From positions 1,166,001 to 1,230,000 of the forward strand of contig OY727098.1 of assembly GCA_963402885.1 (NCBI GenBank): a stretch of DNA of 64,000 bases, in the 5' to 3' direction. This DNA comes from Antedon bifida. Taxonomy: Eukaryota > Echinodermata > Crinoidea > Comatulida > Antedonidae. The translations under genes were made by a program, and so were the position numbers. Shown piece after piece: positions 43,801-63,348 of this stretch; positions within the stretch are counted from its first letter, which is position 1, and the number at the start of each line of letters is the position of its first letter. Below the pieces are notes generated by a model. That model was given only the letters and a program-made list of their open reading frames with translations, made no database searches and was not told the origin of the DNA.

Positions 43801-46800
43801 TATAAAAATTTTAAAGAACCACAAAAATAAATTAATACAGTACAGCGTTTATAAATTATTCTATAGCTATTGTGGCAGTGAAATGAATACAAGGATCATT
43901 TATAAAATATGGTACGGTTGATATGTTGAACATACAGACAATGTATGAACAGTGGTGGATGACCGATAGGTTGGCATGACTTCAAACTGCCATATCTGCC
44001 ATATTAAACGATCTCTTACCATAGTGGATCACGTTATTGACCTGTGATTGTGATAGAGTTCACTCTCTAGTAATAGAATACCTCTATGGAGTGTATGCAA
44101 ATGTTAGTTGTTACAGTAAGTAATAAAAACACTCACCTTATCTTTGCAGGTAGGGGGTAACAGCTTGTCTGGAGGTAAACTATTAGGTAATTTAATAAAG
44201 AATCCGAGGACATCACCACTGGTGTAATCATCTCCGTAATGCTTGCCCCTACTCATATGAAACTTGGTTCCTTTCTTACTCCGCCAAGAGTAACTGAATT
44301 TGTCGTAACCAAGTGGGGCTTGCAGATTACCTACAATTTACATAAACAGTGTATATTTATAAAACATTCTGATATTAAATAATCAGAACAAGTAATTATT
44401 CATTGCATTATAAAATGTTTCTTTGAAAGACAATACAAAAAATAATGTCCTAGTTGTTTTCTGTTTATTTGTCCTGTCCCCGTGTCCCGCTTGTCTTTGT
44501 CCCTTTGTTTTGTGTCCAAGGCAGACCCGACTCAAGATCCTGTATCTTTCTTCCTTTTCCCCCCAGATTTATTTATTATTTGTTTCATTATTGTTCAATC
44601 ATAAAGTAAATACAGGAAGTAAATAAATGTTACTTTGAATTGAATAACATACAGAAATGCAGTACAGTATATTAATTTACCCAAAAAAGGCAGAATAGAG
44701 GTTGTTGTTATCTGAGCTGGGTGGATCTAGACATTTTCAAGAGGAAGACTGAATATTTGAGCCACATGGCATTTTGAAAAATAGAGTTGCCCCACCATGG
44801 TTGGGGTTGAGTGGGAAATTTCTATTTTTGTTTTTTCCATTGTGTAAAAAAGGGCACCTGTAAAATTTATCCTTGCTGAGAGTTTTGTTAGTTATGTTTA
44901 CCTAATGAGAGAGACCATCCTATTCTGGTACAGGTTTCTGGGGGCATGTCATCAATAGTAACTTCAAAATACCAGTTACCACGATTCACCCCATGTGTCG
45001 CCCTCACCATACTGTAGCCTTTCTCACCAGTCACTGTTAATCTGTCATCAGAAATCTTCAACTGTGGAGCTGTAAAAGGAGTGAAAAATAATAAATTATA
45101 ATGAAAATAATGTAATGTATTTTAATGTTTTTGCAATCTGGAATTTTTAACTCTTTTGTGTATTTGTTATATTTTACCTACGATTTTGATGTTTATATAT
45201 TTTTATAGATATTTTAATTGTCCGAGCTGTGGTGTACATAAAGCAAATTTCTAATATTATTGTATATTTATATTTGACAAATAAATGCTGTATAAGCAGT
45301 GTATTCATTCATTTATTTATAGTGGTTTTCTTTTTTAACCATAACAAACTCAACATGCCATTACTAATTCACAGGGCCAACATGCCACTAATCTCACTAA
45401 AGGCTTAATATTGGCTTCAAGTAATACAACCAACATTTTGCCATTCTCACTAATCCATGCCAAAAAGATCACTCAATTCGAGCCTAGGGCTGACATGCTC
45501 ACTCATGAAAACCAGTACTAATTAAGATCGCTAACATGCTCACTTAATTAGAGGTCCAACACAAATACATATGTTTTGCCACTAACCTCTATCATGTAGA
45601 GCTAGAAGAACTTCTGTACCTAGAGCTGCTCTGTACAAATGAGCTGGAATGGGTTTGCCTACAAACTGATCATGGTCAAACGTTTTAGCTGGTGAATGAG
45701 GATCCTCTTCCGTGAGGATATAGCGATATCCATCTTTATTGTAAGGATGTTCCAGAGGATATCCATGAGGAGGAAGTTTCTGAGATGTCGAGAAATCACT
45801 AAAAGTTTAAAAAATGATCTTAAAGTTGGATCATCACTGAATTGATTTCTTGAGTCTGAATATTAGAACATTAACAATCAGATATACTGATACATATATT
45901 ATAAAGGCATTAATGTAAAATTATATACTAACTAAAATTACATGCATGGCCTGCCAGCATTATTTTTTTCTCAGCATGAAAATCATGAAATAAGGTACGA
46001 TATAGGTCATTACAGTATTCTGCAAGCCAATTGTCTATAGATCTGAAGACGAAGGTTCCAACCAATCGAGGCTTTATTTTAATAGTTAAAAGAGATTATT
46101 TTTAGAGTGTTAACCGACAGAAGTGCGATGTGTATTTATATGTTAAAGTTCTTCTTTTTTCCTCTCTTCAGAGAGAGAGGCTATTGTTGGTTTATCCAGG
46201 TAAGCTGTGCACAAAATAGACTAGCTTTCTTGCAATTCTTTAACATAAAAAATAATCATGCATTATACATGATTTCTGGCTTAACATGTTGCGAAACAAA
46301 ATAATGAGGCCTAGCAACTAAACAGCGCTAATTATTTGGTGATAAAACAGGGACCAAACACTATTTATAAAATTGGTTTTTTTTTATACGCATCCAACAG
46401 CAAGTAACTTGCCAATTACAGGATGGATAAGTTATTTTTATAATTTATCATGCTTATAAACTAAGTCTCATTTGAGGTTTAGGGAGCAGAGTTGAAAGTT
46501 ATTGTATAACCTGGCACTACCTAGGTCAGGAATGAACCCTGGACTTTTGGATTGGAAGGCAAGTGTGTTAACCACCAAGTTACAGCTGCAGTTCTTACCT
46601 TCTAGCTTTTTTGCTTGACAAAAGATTCTGACTGCTATCTAGACCCCCTTTCCTTTTACTACTCCGACCTTTGCCAGAAGACGAATTTAAACTTGAGTTG
46701 AAAGAACCTGTTAGCAGTGAACTCACTTTCTGCCCTAAATCGCTTTTTCCTTGCAATGTTTGTTTTTCATAGCTAGGGCCAACTTTAGACAAATCCTTCA

Positions 46801-49800
46801 ATTTTAAAAAGTATACAAAAATATGTTTTAAATACAAAAACCTAACCATTGATGTATCATTTGATCTGTATTGTTATCTAGTTCAAAGTATGATTTTGCT
46901 TTATTTTTTAGTTAATTAATAAAAGTTAGTGACTTAAATTAAATGTTTATTTTCAAGACTAAGTTTATTTACACATATTTATTCTTTATTCTCACAACCA
47001 ACAGTGCAAAACACTAATGACAGGTAGATAATAAAATATACACTTAAAAACAAGGTACAATAATTCAAAAAAATATTGAAATTGAGAAAGGCTACAGATA
47101 CAATTAATAAAGTCAAAGCTAGATCTTACATCGTCTGCAAGGCCAAACAAAGGAAAGTCTTCTTCATTTTCATCTTCATCTGTTGGTTTCTCTTTCCCAA
47201 TGAAAAGTTCTGGGTTGCTCTGTAACAAAAACAAGTATTAGTAAACATAATCTGAACTTGAAAACTTGATAAATGAGGAATTTCATTAATGTTCTAAGGT
47301 TACAGGTTATCACATGTTTTTAAAAGTGTTGGGGGAGTAAGTTAGCTATAATGGTTTTTAATGGTTTTAAATTTATATAGCGCAAAATACAAATAGTCTC
47401 TATGCGCTGTTTAGCACAAGTGTGAAAATGAAAATGTTGATGTAAAATAAACCATGAAATAGCTTAAAAAACCGAATAAATTGACCAAGACAACAGAAAA
47501 AAAAGTCCGAAAACGGAATCTCACATCACCACACTGTTTCACTAACTTGTCAAGACATGCTAGCTATTTATTCACAAGAGTCATAGTGATGTGAGCATCT
47601 GACTATCCTGCCTAACAAACAATAAAATGAATAAAATGTATATGAAAAAAAAATGGTATAGAAATACTAAATCTATAATGTTTTATTATAGGGTGAAAAT
47701 AAATGGAGCGAGATTATAAATTAACCTAATGAATATGATATATTTAGCATACCATAGCTTTAACAATTGAGTTATGCCATGTGGTTGTAGTCCTGCGTGG
47801 CATGGCACTCAGATACTCCCAATGTCTGTTGATATAAGGAACAAGCTCCTTGTCTTTGGAGAACATTCGCTTTGCTTTATCAGCCTTCTTCTGTTGATGT
47901 GTTAGATTAGCAAGAGCAGCGACACACAGCTGACTGAAATCTAATAAAAAAAAACAAAATATAGTAAAATCTCCCAACAACGAACTCTCTGAAAACCGGA
48001 AAGACTGTTCTTGAGGCACAAAAGGGTCATATATGTTTTTACCATTAAAAACACATTCAGAATATCAGACTAGGCCAGACTGAAGGTGGGAGAGTTGACT
48101 GTATATTTATTGTGATGTCATAACATGTATCATTGTGGAATGTTTGAACTAATGATATAGTATTAATAAACTTACTACAAGTTTTCTTGGTAAACTGCTC
48201 TATACTGGATGGATGGCATAACCGACAGGTGAACGAATATGCTGTCATAAAAGACATACAGTAACTAAAAAGAAACAGTTGAATTTAGAGAAGATAACAA
48301 TTAAAATAATTAAAGCTACAAAACAACAAAACAAACAAGAATATAAAATATAATATTACTTTTTTTTGCATAAGAATAAATGTAAAGAATTACACGCTTT
48401 ATTGGTTAGACTGGCTATATTCAATGGAAAGTTTGACTATGGACTGGCCTAAACCAGTTTATTACAACCTCAAGAGGTGGTCTAACTTTATACAGGTCTA
48501 AATAAATTAAGAGCAGTGTAAATCGTGTCTTGGTGAGGCTATATTTTATTTTTTAATAACAATTGTCATACCCAATATTAATTGAAACGCAGCCAGCATG
48601 AAACCATTTGAAACATCCACTACATTGAAGCTCTACACCTTCCAAAGTTCTCTCTTTACCACTAAAATTTTAAGAAAAACATCAAGAATTTTGTATTTAC
48701 AGTTACTGTCATACTGGTCTACACTATTCAATTCAATTCAATTCAACTTTTATTTCTTCCTTCAAGAAAATGAGGTAAACATAATAAATTCCAGTAAAAT
48801 ATATAACGGGTCAAGAATGAAAAAATTGATGACAAAAAAAGTGTGATGTGCCCAAAATATGGTAGTGATATGACATCATCATGTCTATATATGGGCACAT
48901 CACATTTTCTTGTCACATAAAGTTTGATAGTGTAGACAGAGCTTTAGGGTATGTTTACAGTGAACGTCAAAGCACAAAAATAATGATTACCAATAACACT
49001 CTTCTTCTTTCATCTTTTCATCTCCATTTTCACTTTCTTGCGAGACGTTCTCCTTTTCATCATCATTGGCAGTGCTGATACTGTCCGTGGTCTCAGAAGC
49101 TGTATCTACAGCATCTATTACCTTAGATTCTACTTCTTTCATTTCGACATCTTTACATTCATTCTCTTCTAATTCTTTTACAGTTTCATCTTTACTGTCT
49201 GCTTCCTTGATCTCAGATTCCTGTGGAGCAACCTCTGGCACTTCTGCAGGGACAATGGCTTCACTAGTATCTTGAGTATCGACAGAGACTTCCTCTGAAA
49301 TGGTTACTGCGGTTGATGATTCTGTAACAGGGTCTTCTTCTTCTTTCTCATCTGTCTTTTTATCATTGTCTTCTTTTTCATCTACTTCCATTTTTTCAAC
49401 TACAGCCTCATCAACTTTCTCTGTATCAGCTTCTTCCACGGTAGCTTCAGGGAGTGATTCATCACTGGCATCTATCTCCTTGACAACTGATTTAGAATAA
49501 TCAGGTTCCTTAGCTGTAGGTTCTGGTGGGATTGTTTCTTTAGAACCAGTTTCTGTAGGAGCTTGAGTTTCAGATGGTAGCTCCTTGGCATTTGGTTCTT
49601 TAACCTCGGAATCCTTTTGATCACTTTCTTCGACGACCTTATTATCTTCTTCTGTTTTATCCGTTTCCATTGGGACTTCTGATTCAGTTTCTATATTAAC
49701 AGAACTACAAAAAAAAAAAAAAAATGCTTTAATACCATTATTATACAGGCACCAGTATACACACACCCAATAACAATTCAAAACCATAATTTCTTTTTTT

Positions 49801-52800
49801 GAATTTCTTTATTTGGTAATCAAGGTTAAAAGACAATAAAATATAATACATAGAAAATAGAAAAAACAATTGCACAGAAAAACAGGCCTTGATTACAAGG
49901 AATGCCAAGGAAAGTTAAAAACTTATTTCCACATTCTCTTAAGTAGGTCTGTAACCTAAAATTATACCAACAAAATCATTGGGTCATTGGTTGGTAATTT
50001 TTTGTGCATGCAAAATTCAATAAGATAGAAGGCTTATTACATCTACATAAAATAGGAAATTATAAGTTTATTTTGTTTTCTCTCATAAATTCAAATTTAT
50101 TGTTTTCATGTATCTTTTGTACAGTACAATTATATTTGCGAGATCTGGGCTTGTACCTTCTTCTTTCTTAATTTTGTTTAAATATATATTGTTCATTGAA
50201 TCAATTTTGTATATGAAAGGAGAAAATAAATGTTGCTTTGAATGAATGAAAGATCTACAGTAACTTAAGTTCAAAAAGACAAATTTATGTTTGTGCATTG
50301 ACTTCTCGGTCACATCTCTAACAGTCGTCACATCGTTGACGCAGTGCGGTAAATTATAATCACCAAGGGACGCAATTTACAAGCTTGTTTAGTTCTCCGA
50401 TTTCTACAATTTATACACCTTTCTGCTACTTGATGTATTTTTAATCTTTAAACAACAAATCTGTCAAAACAGAAACAAGTTTTGCTAACAGATAATCTAC
50501 GCTATAGGAAATTAATCATTCTAAAAATAGAGAGTTTACTAAAGATTTGAACTCAAAACAAACAGTACTGTAAACAGCTATACTATGTTTACCTATATAA
50601 GAATAGGTTATTTATAAATTGAAATCATATTATTACATAAATATATTTAACTCAAATTAAGAAAAAATAACAATGTTTCAGAACATATACATTTTATATT
50701 GTGCAATTGTGTATTACTGTCAGTACAGAAAAAAAGGTAAATGTCAACTGGCATATGAATAAAATTGAAAGTGGCAATACTCAAGATTTAAACTCAAATT
50801 AAGATAAATTTGACAGTGTTTTTCAACAACATTCATTTTAATTATTAGAAAAAGGCCATACAGTATCATAAGAATGTTTATAACATATTAATATACTTGA
50901 GAATTAGATTTTTAAATTTATGTACCATACATTTATTGCTTTTTGTTATGTATATATAGTATGTTCTCTCTCTATGGATATTTATCTTGAATAAAGAATG
51001 AATGAAAATAATGAAAAAAAAAAATAAATTATTCAACACAAGGTGTTAAAATGATAATCATAATCAATTATAGATATTCAAACTAAACAATTTAAAAAAA
51101 AAAAAAAGATTTTAATTTATATTATAATTTATTTATGCTATAATTTATTTTCCTTTCACCATAGCAACGGATGGGCTTAATATTGTGAATAAATAAACCT
51201 ACATACAATCCATATTTTTTAATTGCGAGTATACAGTATAAATAGTTTTCTATCTTGATTCTTTTTCTACCTTTACAGATTATAATTGTATTACTACTTA
51301 AGTACAGTAGGTTTCTCTTTCTAAGCAATCCTTCTCAATCTTTTGCTTTCGTAGATTTCGTCCCCTTTTAATTTACTATTAGTGCGATACGAGAATTAAG
51401 TGTGAATTTAAATTGAATATTGTAGCTTATTATTTTCTTATGTAATCATTGTTTTACCTTTTTTTAACCTTGGAATGATTCATTGAAATAAGCAAAAATT
51501 TTCTTTCTGATTTGAAAACACACCCATTAGGTTAAATTTGAATTTCTGAATTGAAATGAAGTTGCTATCCTCAGCGTATCTCAAAATAACAGAACTTCAA
51601 CCCATGATTCATTCATTAGGGTTTGTGTTGAATCACCATCAACTAGTTAAGATGGGAAGCCATGTGTCGAAACAAAAACATGTTATCTTGCCTGGCTACG
51701 AAAATGAGTTCAGAAAAGCGGACATTTTGCAGATATGGCACCTGCCTAGTTCAACCGAGGGTAAGTTTATATTAAAACTACAGTACTTTTGCAGTAGCGA
51801 TTGATTCAGGATTTCGAAATAAGGGCCTAAGGCTTAAAATTGTGGAACCAAGTTATGAAACTTGAACCTAATGTCCTATCTTTTGCAATGTAAATTCCGA
51901 TAACAACCGCCATTTCACATTGCGCTTCCAATTTGCCAACATAATATTTAGAACACTGTCTGTCAAGTTCACCGCAAAGTTATCACTTCACAGATTGACT
52001 TAAACAATTGGTGTTATCTCAAAAATGCTAATTAGGTGATCATTTAGAATAAAATGATCACCTATTGTTATTGTATAAAATCTTTATTATTAAATTATTA
52101 TTAAAGTTTAATGTCAATGATTACAAAAATTTCAGAATATCTTTCAAATAATATAACTTAATCCTAATAAGCTTTCCAGCGTGATCACTCATCCGTGACG
52201 ACATTTATACGCCATTTTGCGAAATCACATTATCAATCATATCTCCATAATTCATTATCACATATTAATGAAATTCACTACACGTAAACTTCAGATCAAG
52301 GGTAAAAATATTAGCAAATAAAAACGCACGCGCACGTAGGTTCATGCGCGTGATATCGCGCGTTAAAAATTTAAAACGCTCAAAATTAAGTTTTGATCAA
52401 TTTAGAGCATGAATTAGGCCATTTGCGTGTTTCAAAAAATTACTGCGCAAAAATGCGTTTTTGCGCGCGCGATACTTAAAAAGCGTAAAAAACATGAATT
52501 TTGTTTACAAATCTCATTCTACTCACCATCCTTAGTACATTCACCAAATTTGAGTCAGTTCCGACTTAAAATAACGCTATACGAGCACGTTAAAAATGAC
52601 AAAATGCGCACATTAATTTTACAAAAGTTCTGAAAATGGTGAAAAATAGGTCTTTTTTAAAATGAAAATAATTCTTCAGAATGCAAGATGACCCCCGATT
52701 TTTTTAACTTATTCTGGAAGCCATTGAGTTGTAGATATGAATTCATGTACACATTTTACGTACAAAATGTTTTGACGTCATCAAATGGCCACTTGAATTT

Positions 52801-55181
52801 AAAAATTAGGATTTGTTATCTTTTTGTGTAGATTATCACATTCAACAGAGCGCATCTTGGTTATGTGTGCTCGAATTTCGCACAACTTTCAGTATGTGCT
52901 TGCTTAATTAATTATCTTTATCATGAGTTGACACTATCTTCATTTTAATGACGTCATCACGCGTAAAAACTTGAATAACGTAGGCCGTGTAATTTCACCT
53001 TCGCAGTAAATTTGAATATCTTACAGCTCTTCAGAATTGAAGGTTACCTTGATGATTATAATTTATTATGAAAGCTGATGAAATGTAGATATTAATTCAT
53101 ATAAAAATTAAGCCTATCGGATGTTGTGACGTTAACATATGGCCAGTTGAAGTGAAAAAGTAGTTTTTTCATATTTTTCGTCAAAGTTATACACAATTCA
53201 AAGAGCGCGCACAGCGCTTCTACGTGCCAAATTTTTTTCCAAATCTTATATTTTTTTGCTCAATTAATTATCTTTCGAAATTGTCATCTTAAAGTTTAGT
53301 TTGATAACGTCATCATGCCAAAAAATTAGAACATGTGTGTCCCGTAATTTCACCTATGCTACACTGTATATAGATATACAGTATATACTGTACATATTGT
53401 ATATGGCATATAGGCACAACTCAGCACTATAAGCATATAATAGGATGGCATACATCAACATTTTCCGATCGTATGTTAACGTACGTGCATGTTTAAAAAA
53501 AATTAATTTCAGTAAAATGATAAAAATGATCACCTATAATTCGTCAAAGTGACGAATTAAATTCTAGTTTTCTTTTATTATGGTTCAAGTTGTGAAAAAA
53601 TCAATATTAAAAGGTTTGCACAGGGTTTATGTTTTTAGTTTTGTGATTAAAAAATGTAATTTTTCAAAATATTTATATTTTTCACCCCAAATTCAAATTT
53701 ACAGTAGCAATTTAAATTTTTGTTCTGATTTAAATTGTCTGTTTTATAGTTCTAGTCATAATGTAATCAATATTAAGTGATTTGGAGGAGTTTGTGCAAG
53801 GTTTGTGGGGGTTTGCACAAGATTTTTGAGTAATTTAGCAATATCCCTCTAAAGGATCATTTATAATTTTAAAAAGATTGGAATTCATTAAAATCTTAAA
53901 AAACTTATTCTCAATTGTCCTTCAGATTCAAAATGAAGTATTTGCAAATTGGAAAAACAGCAGATCTGGCTGGCATTTTTCAATATTTTTGCTTAAGTCA
54001 TGTTATTGTTAGTGTAAGTAGTGCTTAAGCAAAAATCTGAAGACTCACTATCAAACTCACCTCTTTTAACACAATACATGAAGTTGAACCATGGAGTTTT
54101 ATACCTCCATAAAACAAACAATATATTTTTCGTTATGTATATAGATACGGTACCGTATCTATACTTAGGTACGGTCATTACAGTATAGAGGGCGCTATGT
54201 AAGCATAGATGTTAATCAAATAGGTTATGGAAATGGTTTTCTGCAAGCCAGATGTGTGGCGTGGTGGGCTTGAGTTGAGGCTATGGCTTAGTGGTTGCTG
54301 GATCGATTCTCTGCTTTTAAGAGAAAGTATTTAGAGGGTTAGGTTTTTAATATTTAAGACGATTTTGAATAATTAGGAAGAGTTTGAAATAGAGTAATGT
54401 AATTTTATTTTTACCGTACCTTTTATCAAACAGAAGTTAGGATACGTTACCGTATCTTTAGCTACGAGGTATTTTTTAAAATAAATTATTTAAGGGTCTT
54501 TCACACCTGTTCCGGCATGGTTCCGTTCCGGCAAATTTAACGGCAATGTTTCGTTTTAACAACGCTCCATGCGGCTATGAGCCAATCGATATGCGTGTGA
54601 AAACGAAACATTGACGTTCTATTGGATTTGCCAGCGCCAGACCGGAACCGTGCCGGAACAGGTGTGAAAGACCCTTTAATTAAGCAAAATCGTATTCATT
54701 CATTCATTGACTAAAAAAATATATATATTATATATACTAGGCCTACTAGGCCTAGTTAGCTAGGCCTCACCTAGTAGTAGGCCTAAATATATTATTTCAT
54801 AAATTGCCAAGTTTGATAAATCCGAGACACCAGGACAATCACTATATTCTTATTTTATTTTGCTATGTTGTTGGACGACGACGTACACCCAATTATTGTC
54901 GCATTTATTCCATGTGGGACGAAATATCCAACCGAATCACACGACGTAAGAACAAGACGTTTTTGGCCAGCCGTCCCAGACGGTACACCAGCGTCCCCTC
55001 ACTTTTTAGGCCTAGCTAGTATAGGCTTAACCAAAATACAACATGTAACAAAGGAAAAAAATATGTACTTTAAGTAAACTTAATTGTAAAATGCATTATC
55101 AATAATACCGCAATTGAAAATATACTTATTGTTATTATTAAGACAGACTAAGTACCTTTTTTCAGATAATTCGGTAGCCAT
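40815..55181 (-). CDS. ASH2L: ASH2L, core subunit of MLL/SET1 H3K4 methyltransferase complexes
   Basis: Nuclear scaffold that with WDR5, RBBP5 and DPY30 activates H3K4 methylation. Exons: 55156-55181, 48991-49704, 48572-48661, 48176-48264, 47753-47940, 47130-47219, 46599-46795, 45587-45798, 44902-45069, 44137-44330, 43494-43586, 43201-43299, 40815-40997; 780 residues in frame. Order: acidic region (about 9-246), atypical PHD-type fingers ([17 protein letters not shown]; 250-306), winged helix ([20 protein letters not shown]; 307-369), basic linker SSKRKGG/SSKKARR (about 430-464), SPRY domain ([39 protein letters not shown]) and the DPY30-binding SDI helix ([13 protein letters not shown], about 752-764). 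Human ASH2L is about 628 residues; the excess is in acidic exon 2. The acceptor of exon 7 (ttgaag) has a poor pyrimidine tract. Confidence 0.95.
41269..43108. repeat. 1.84-kb pyrimidine-rich minisatellite
   Basis: Units around 16 bases (ttaactctcttctctc) mixed with ttgactctcttctctc and ctctcttttctctctt variants. The plus strand is almost all C/T apart from aa, ga and rare gta interruptions. A higher-order period is visible: 41761-41820 and 41941-42000 are identical, 180 bases apart. It fills the last ASH2L intron, between exons 12 and 13, so the sense transcript carries a GAGAGAAGAGAG-rich tract. Confidence 0.95.
46384..46590 (-). mobile_element. tRNA-derived SINE, copy 2
   Basis: Same family as 12664-12893: shares catccaacagc, aggatggat, ctcatttgaggtttaggg and gattggaaggcaag. 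It ends within a few bases of ASH2L exon 7 (donor at 46598). Confidence 0.7.
48716..48946. mobile_element. MITE with a nested LINE-tail insertion
   Basis: The ends ggtctacactatt and agtttgatagtgtagacagagc are inverse. After about 12 bases the left arm is broken by (TTCAA)n and a LINE 3'-like segment (48725 to about 48820), after which MITE sequence (gatgacaaaaaaagtgtgatg) resumes. In ASH2L intron 2. Confidence 0.55.
49795..49960 (-). mobile_element. LINE 3'-UTR-like fragment
   Basis: ttctttatttggtaatcaag followed by a gacaataaaatataatacat run resembles the 3' ends of the other LINE copies here. In ASH2L intron 1. No coding part left. Confidence 0.4.
52017..53567 (+). mobile_element. Probable non-autonomous Helitron
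   Basis: The 3' end has the Helitron signature: a hairpin aattcgtca-aag-tgacgaatt, then aaatt and CTAG at 53564-53567 followed by host T. The 5' end is placed at TC (52017) after host A, close to a subterminal palindrome (aggtgatcat...atgatcacct). The interior carries two imperfect direct repeats of about 345 bases (gacgtcatc...aatttcacct) and no ORF of note. It lies in ASH2L intron 1. The 5' end is less certain than the 3' end. Confidence 0.65.
54494..54674. mobile_element. 181-bp MITE flanked by TTTAA
   Basis: The ends gggtctttcacacctgttcc and ggaacaggtgtgaaagaccc are perfect inverses; TTTAA flanks both sides (54489-54493 and 54675-54679). The body is GC-rich for this locus. TTAA-type targets are used by piggyBac and Kolobok elements. 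In ASH2L intron 1, about 490 bases from exon 1. Confidence 0.85.
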
Positions 55182-55666
55182 GATTCGCCAAAAATTTTAA
55201 AGCGTGTGTTTTCACAATAAAGTTCAAAGGTCAAACAATGTCGAGAATATATTTTCATTTGCTAACTGTTTGAAAACATTATTTTAGAACTCTGAAATTG
55301 TATTTGTTAACTTTAAAATATATTCAGATTATAATTGAATATTGATTGTATAGAAATCACCCATTATTTTTTTCTTTTTCCTTTGAAAATGAAATTTAAG
55401 ATGACTCATTTTGGTGAATTGTGGGTAAATCGTTGGGAAACACCACCTTGATAATTCTTTGCGATCACACATCATCGGTCTAAAAAAGATCATCACACTA
55501 ATTTTTTGACGGAGAGCTCAGCTGAGAATTCAAGAATAATTATACTACAGACGTTCGTTAAAAATAACCAACGCATCAATTATTGTTGGTAAATTATCTA
55601 CTATGAGTTTGGCACTAAATAATTGTGAGATATAGAGAACTAAAAGTGCAACTCTCGTTAAGCGCG
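55182..55666. promoter_or_regulatory. Divergent promoter region of ASH2L and AAK1-like kinase
   Basis: The two start codons are 485 bases apart and head-to-head. No TATA box stands out for either gene. taggccta palindromes lie on both sides (54737-55010 and 55757-55905). Confidence 0.6.
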
Positions 55667-62355
<6,689 letters not shown>

Positions 62356-62365
62356 GTAAGTTATT

Positions 62366-62545
62366 ACTTATTGAGCGACACTTTTGGCACCTAACAAAGT
62401 AAAACTTTTGGCATCCAACAAAGTGACACTTTTAAGATCCAACTAAGTGACACGTTTGGAACCCAACAAATTCAACACCTTTAAGACCCAGCAAAGTGAC
62501 ATTTTGAGACCCAGCAAAGTGACACTTTGAGACCCAGCTAAGTTT
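62366..62545. repeat. Tandem repeat, unit about 27 bp
   Basis: Roughly six imperfect copies of cacttttgagacccagcaaag-type units directly after the last visible kinase exon. Confidence 0.75.
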
Positions 62546-62689
62546 CCCCTTAATAAGAGTGTCCCAAATGAGGGAGTTGATTGTTACTCTTTGTACATAT
62601 TAGTAGAGCAGTTAGTGCCATAAAAATAGCCAAGTTGTGCACTTTATTACCAAAGCATGAAACTTGCCACAAAGTTTCTTTGATGTATA

Positions 62690-63070
62690 TAGATTAAAAA
62701 TATCGGGGGGTGCCAAGTGTCCAACGTCCGGTATGGCGGCCATCTTGATTTCAAAATGGCCACCATAAAAACAAAAAGTGTTCATATCTTGGCAACTATA
62801 AACAGTAGAGACTTGATTCTGGTGTTAAATTGTTCACAAACCACATATTTGTATTTGCTCTAATGAAAAGTTTCGTCGAAAAATGACCGGAAATGACGTT
62901 TCATCCAGTTTGACCTTTGACCTCTTATCTGTATATCTCGGTAACTACTGATCATTTTCAATCGATTTTGGTGTCATTTTGTTCAGAATAGAGACATTTA
63001 TATTTGTATTAATAAAACATTTTCACATAAAATGACTGGAAATACAATTTATAACCTTTGACATATATAA
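62690..63070. repeat. Dispersed-repeat-like sequence with two internal copies
   Basis: Two related segments of about 150 bases, each with a (t)tggtgt(c/t)aaattgttca-like and aaaatgac(c/t)ggaaat block. Between them is tgacctttgacct (62911-62923), a direct repeat of nuclear-receptor half-sites. No ORF. Confidence 0.5.
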
Positions 63071-63348
63071 GTATGTGAACATACTGTATGTGGTTTACAT
63101 TGGTATAAATGCACCTAATTTTTTTAAACAAAATAAATGACACTTAATGCAAAAATGACCAGGAATTATTATTCTGAATTTTTGACTTTTGATGTGATAG
63201 GATAGGCGTAAAGTATGACAGATCACTGAGAAACAGCATTCACTGAGCTCATCTATGCCGACTTGTTTGCTAAACTGTGATGTGTCAATCGTTGGATAAA
63301 AGTTTTGGTCCTCTCTCCTTCATCTTTTTTTTTTTTTTTTGCAATGTA

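Noticed and set aside
49066-49500. Ser-rich open frames on the plus strand
   Set aside because: Antisense shadows of the acidic ASH2L exon 2.
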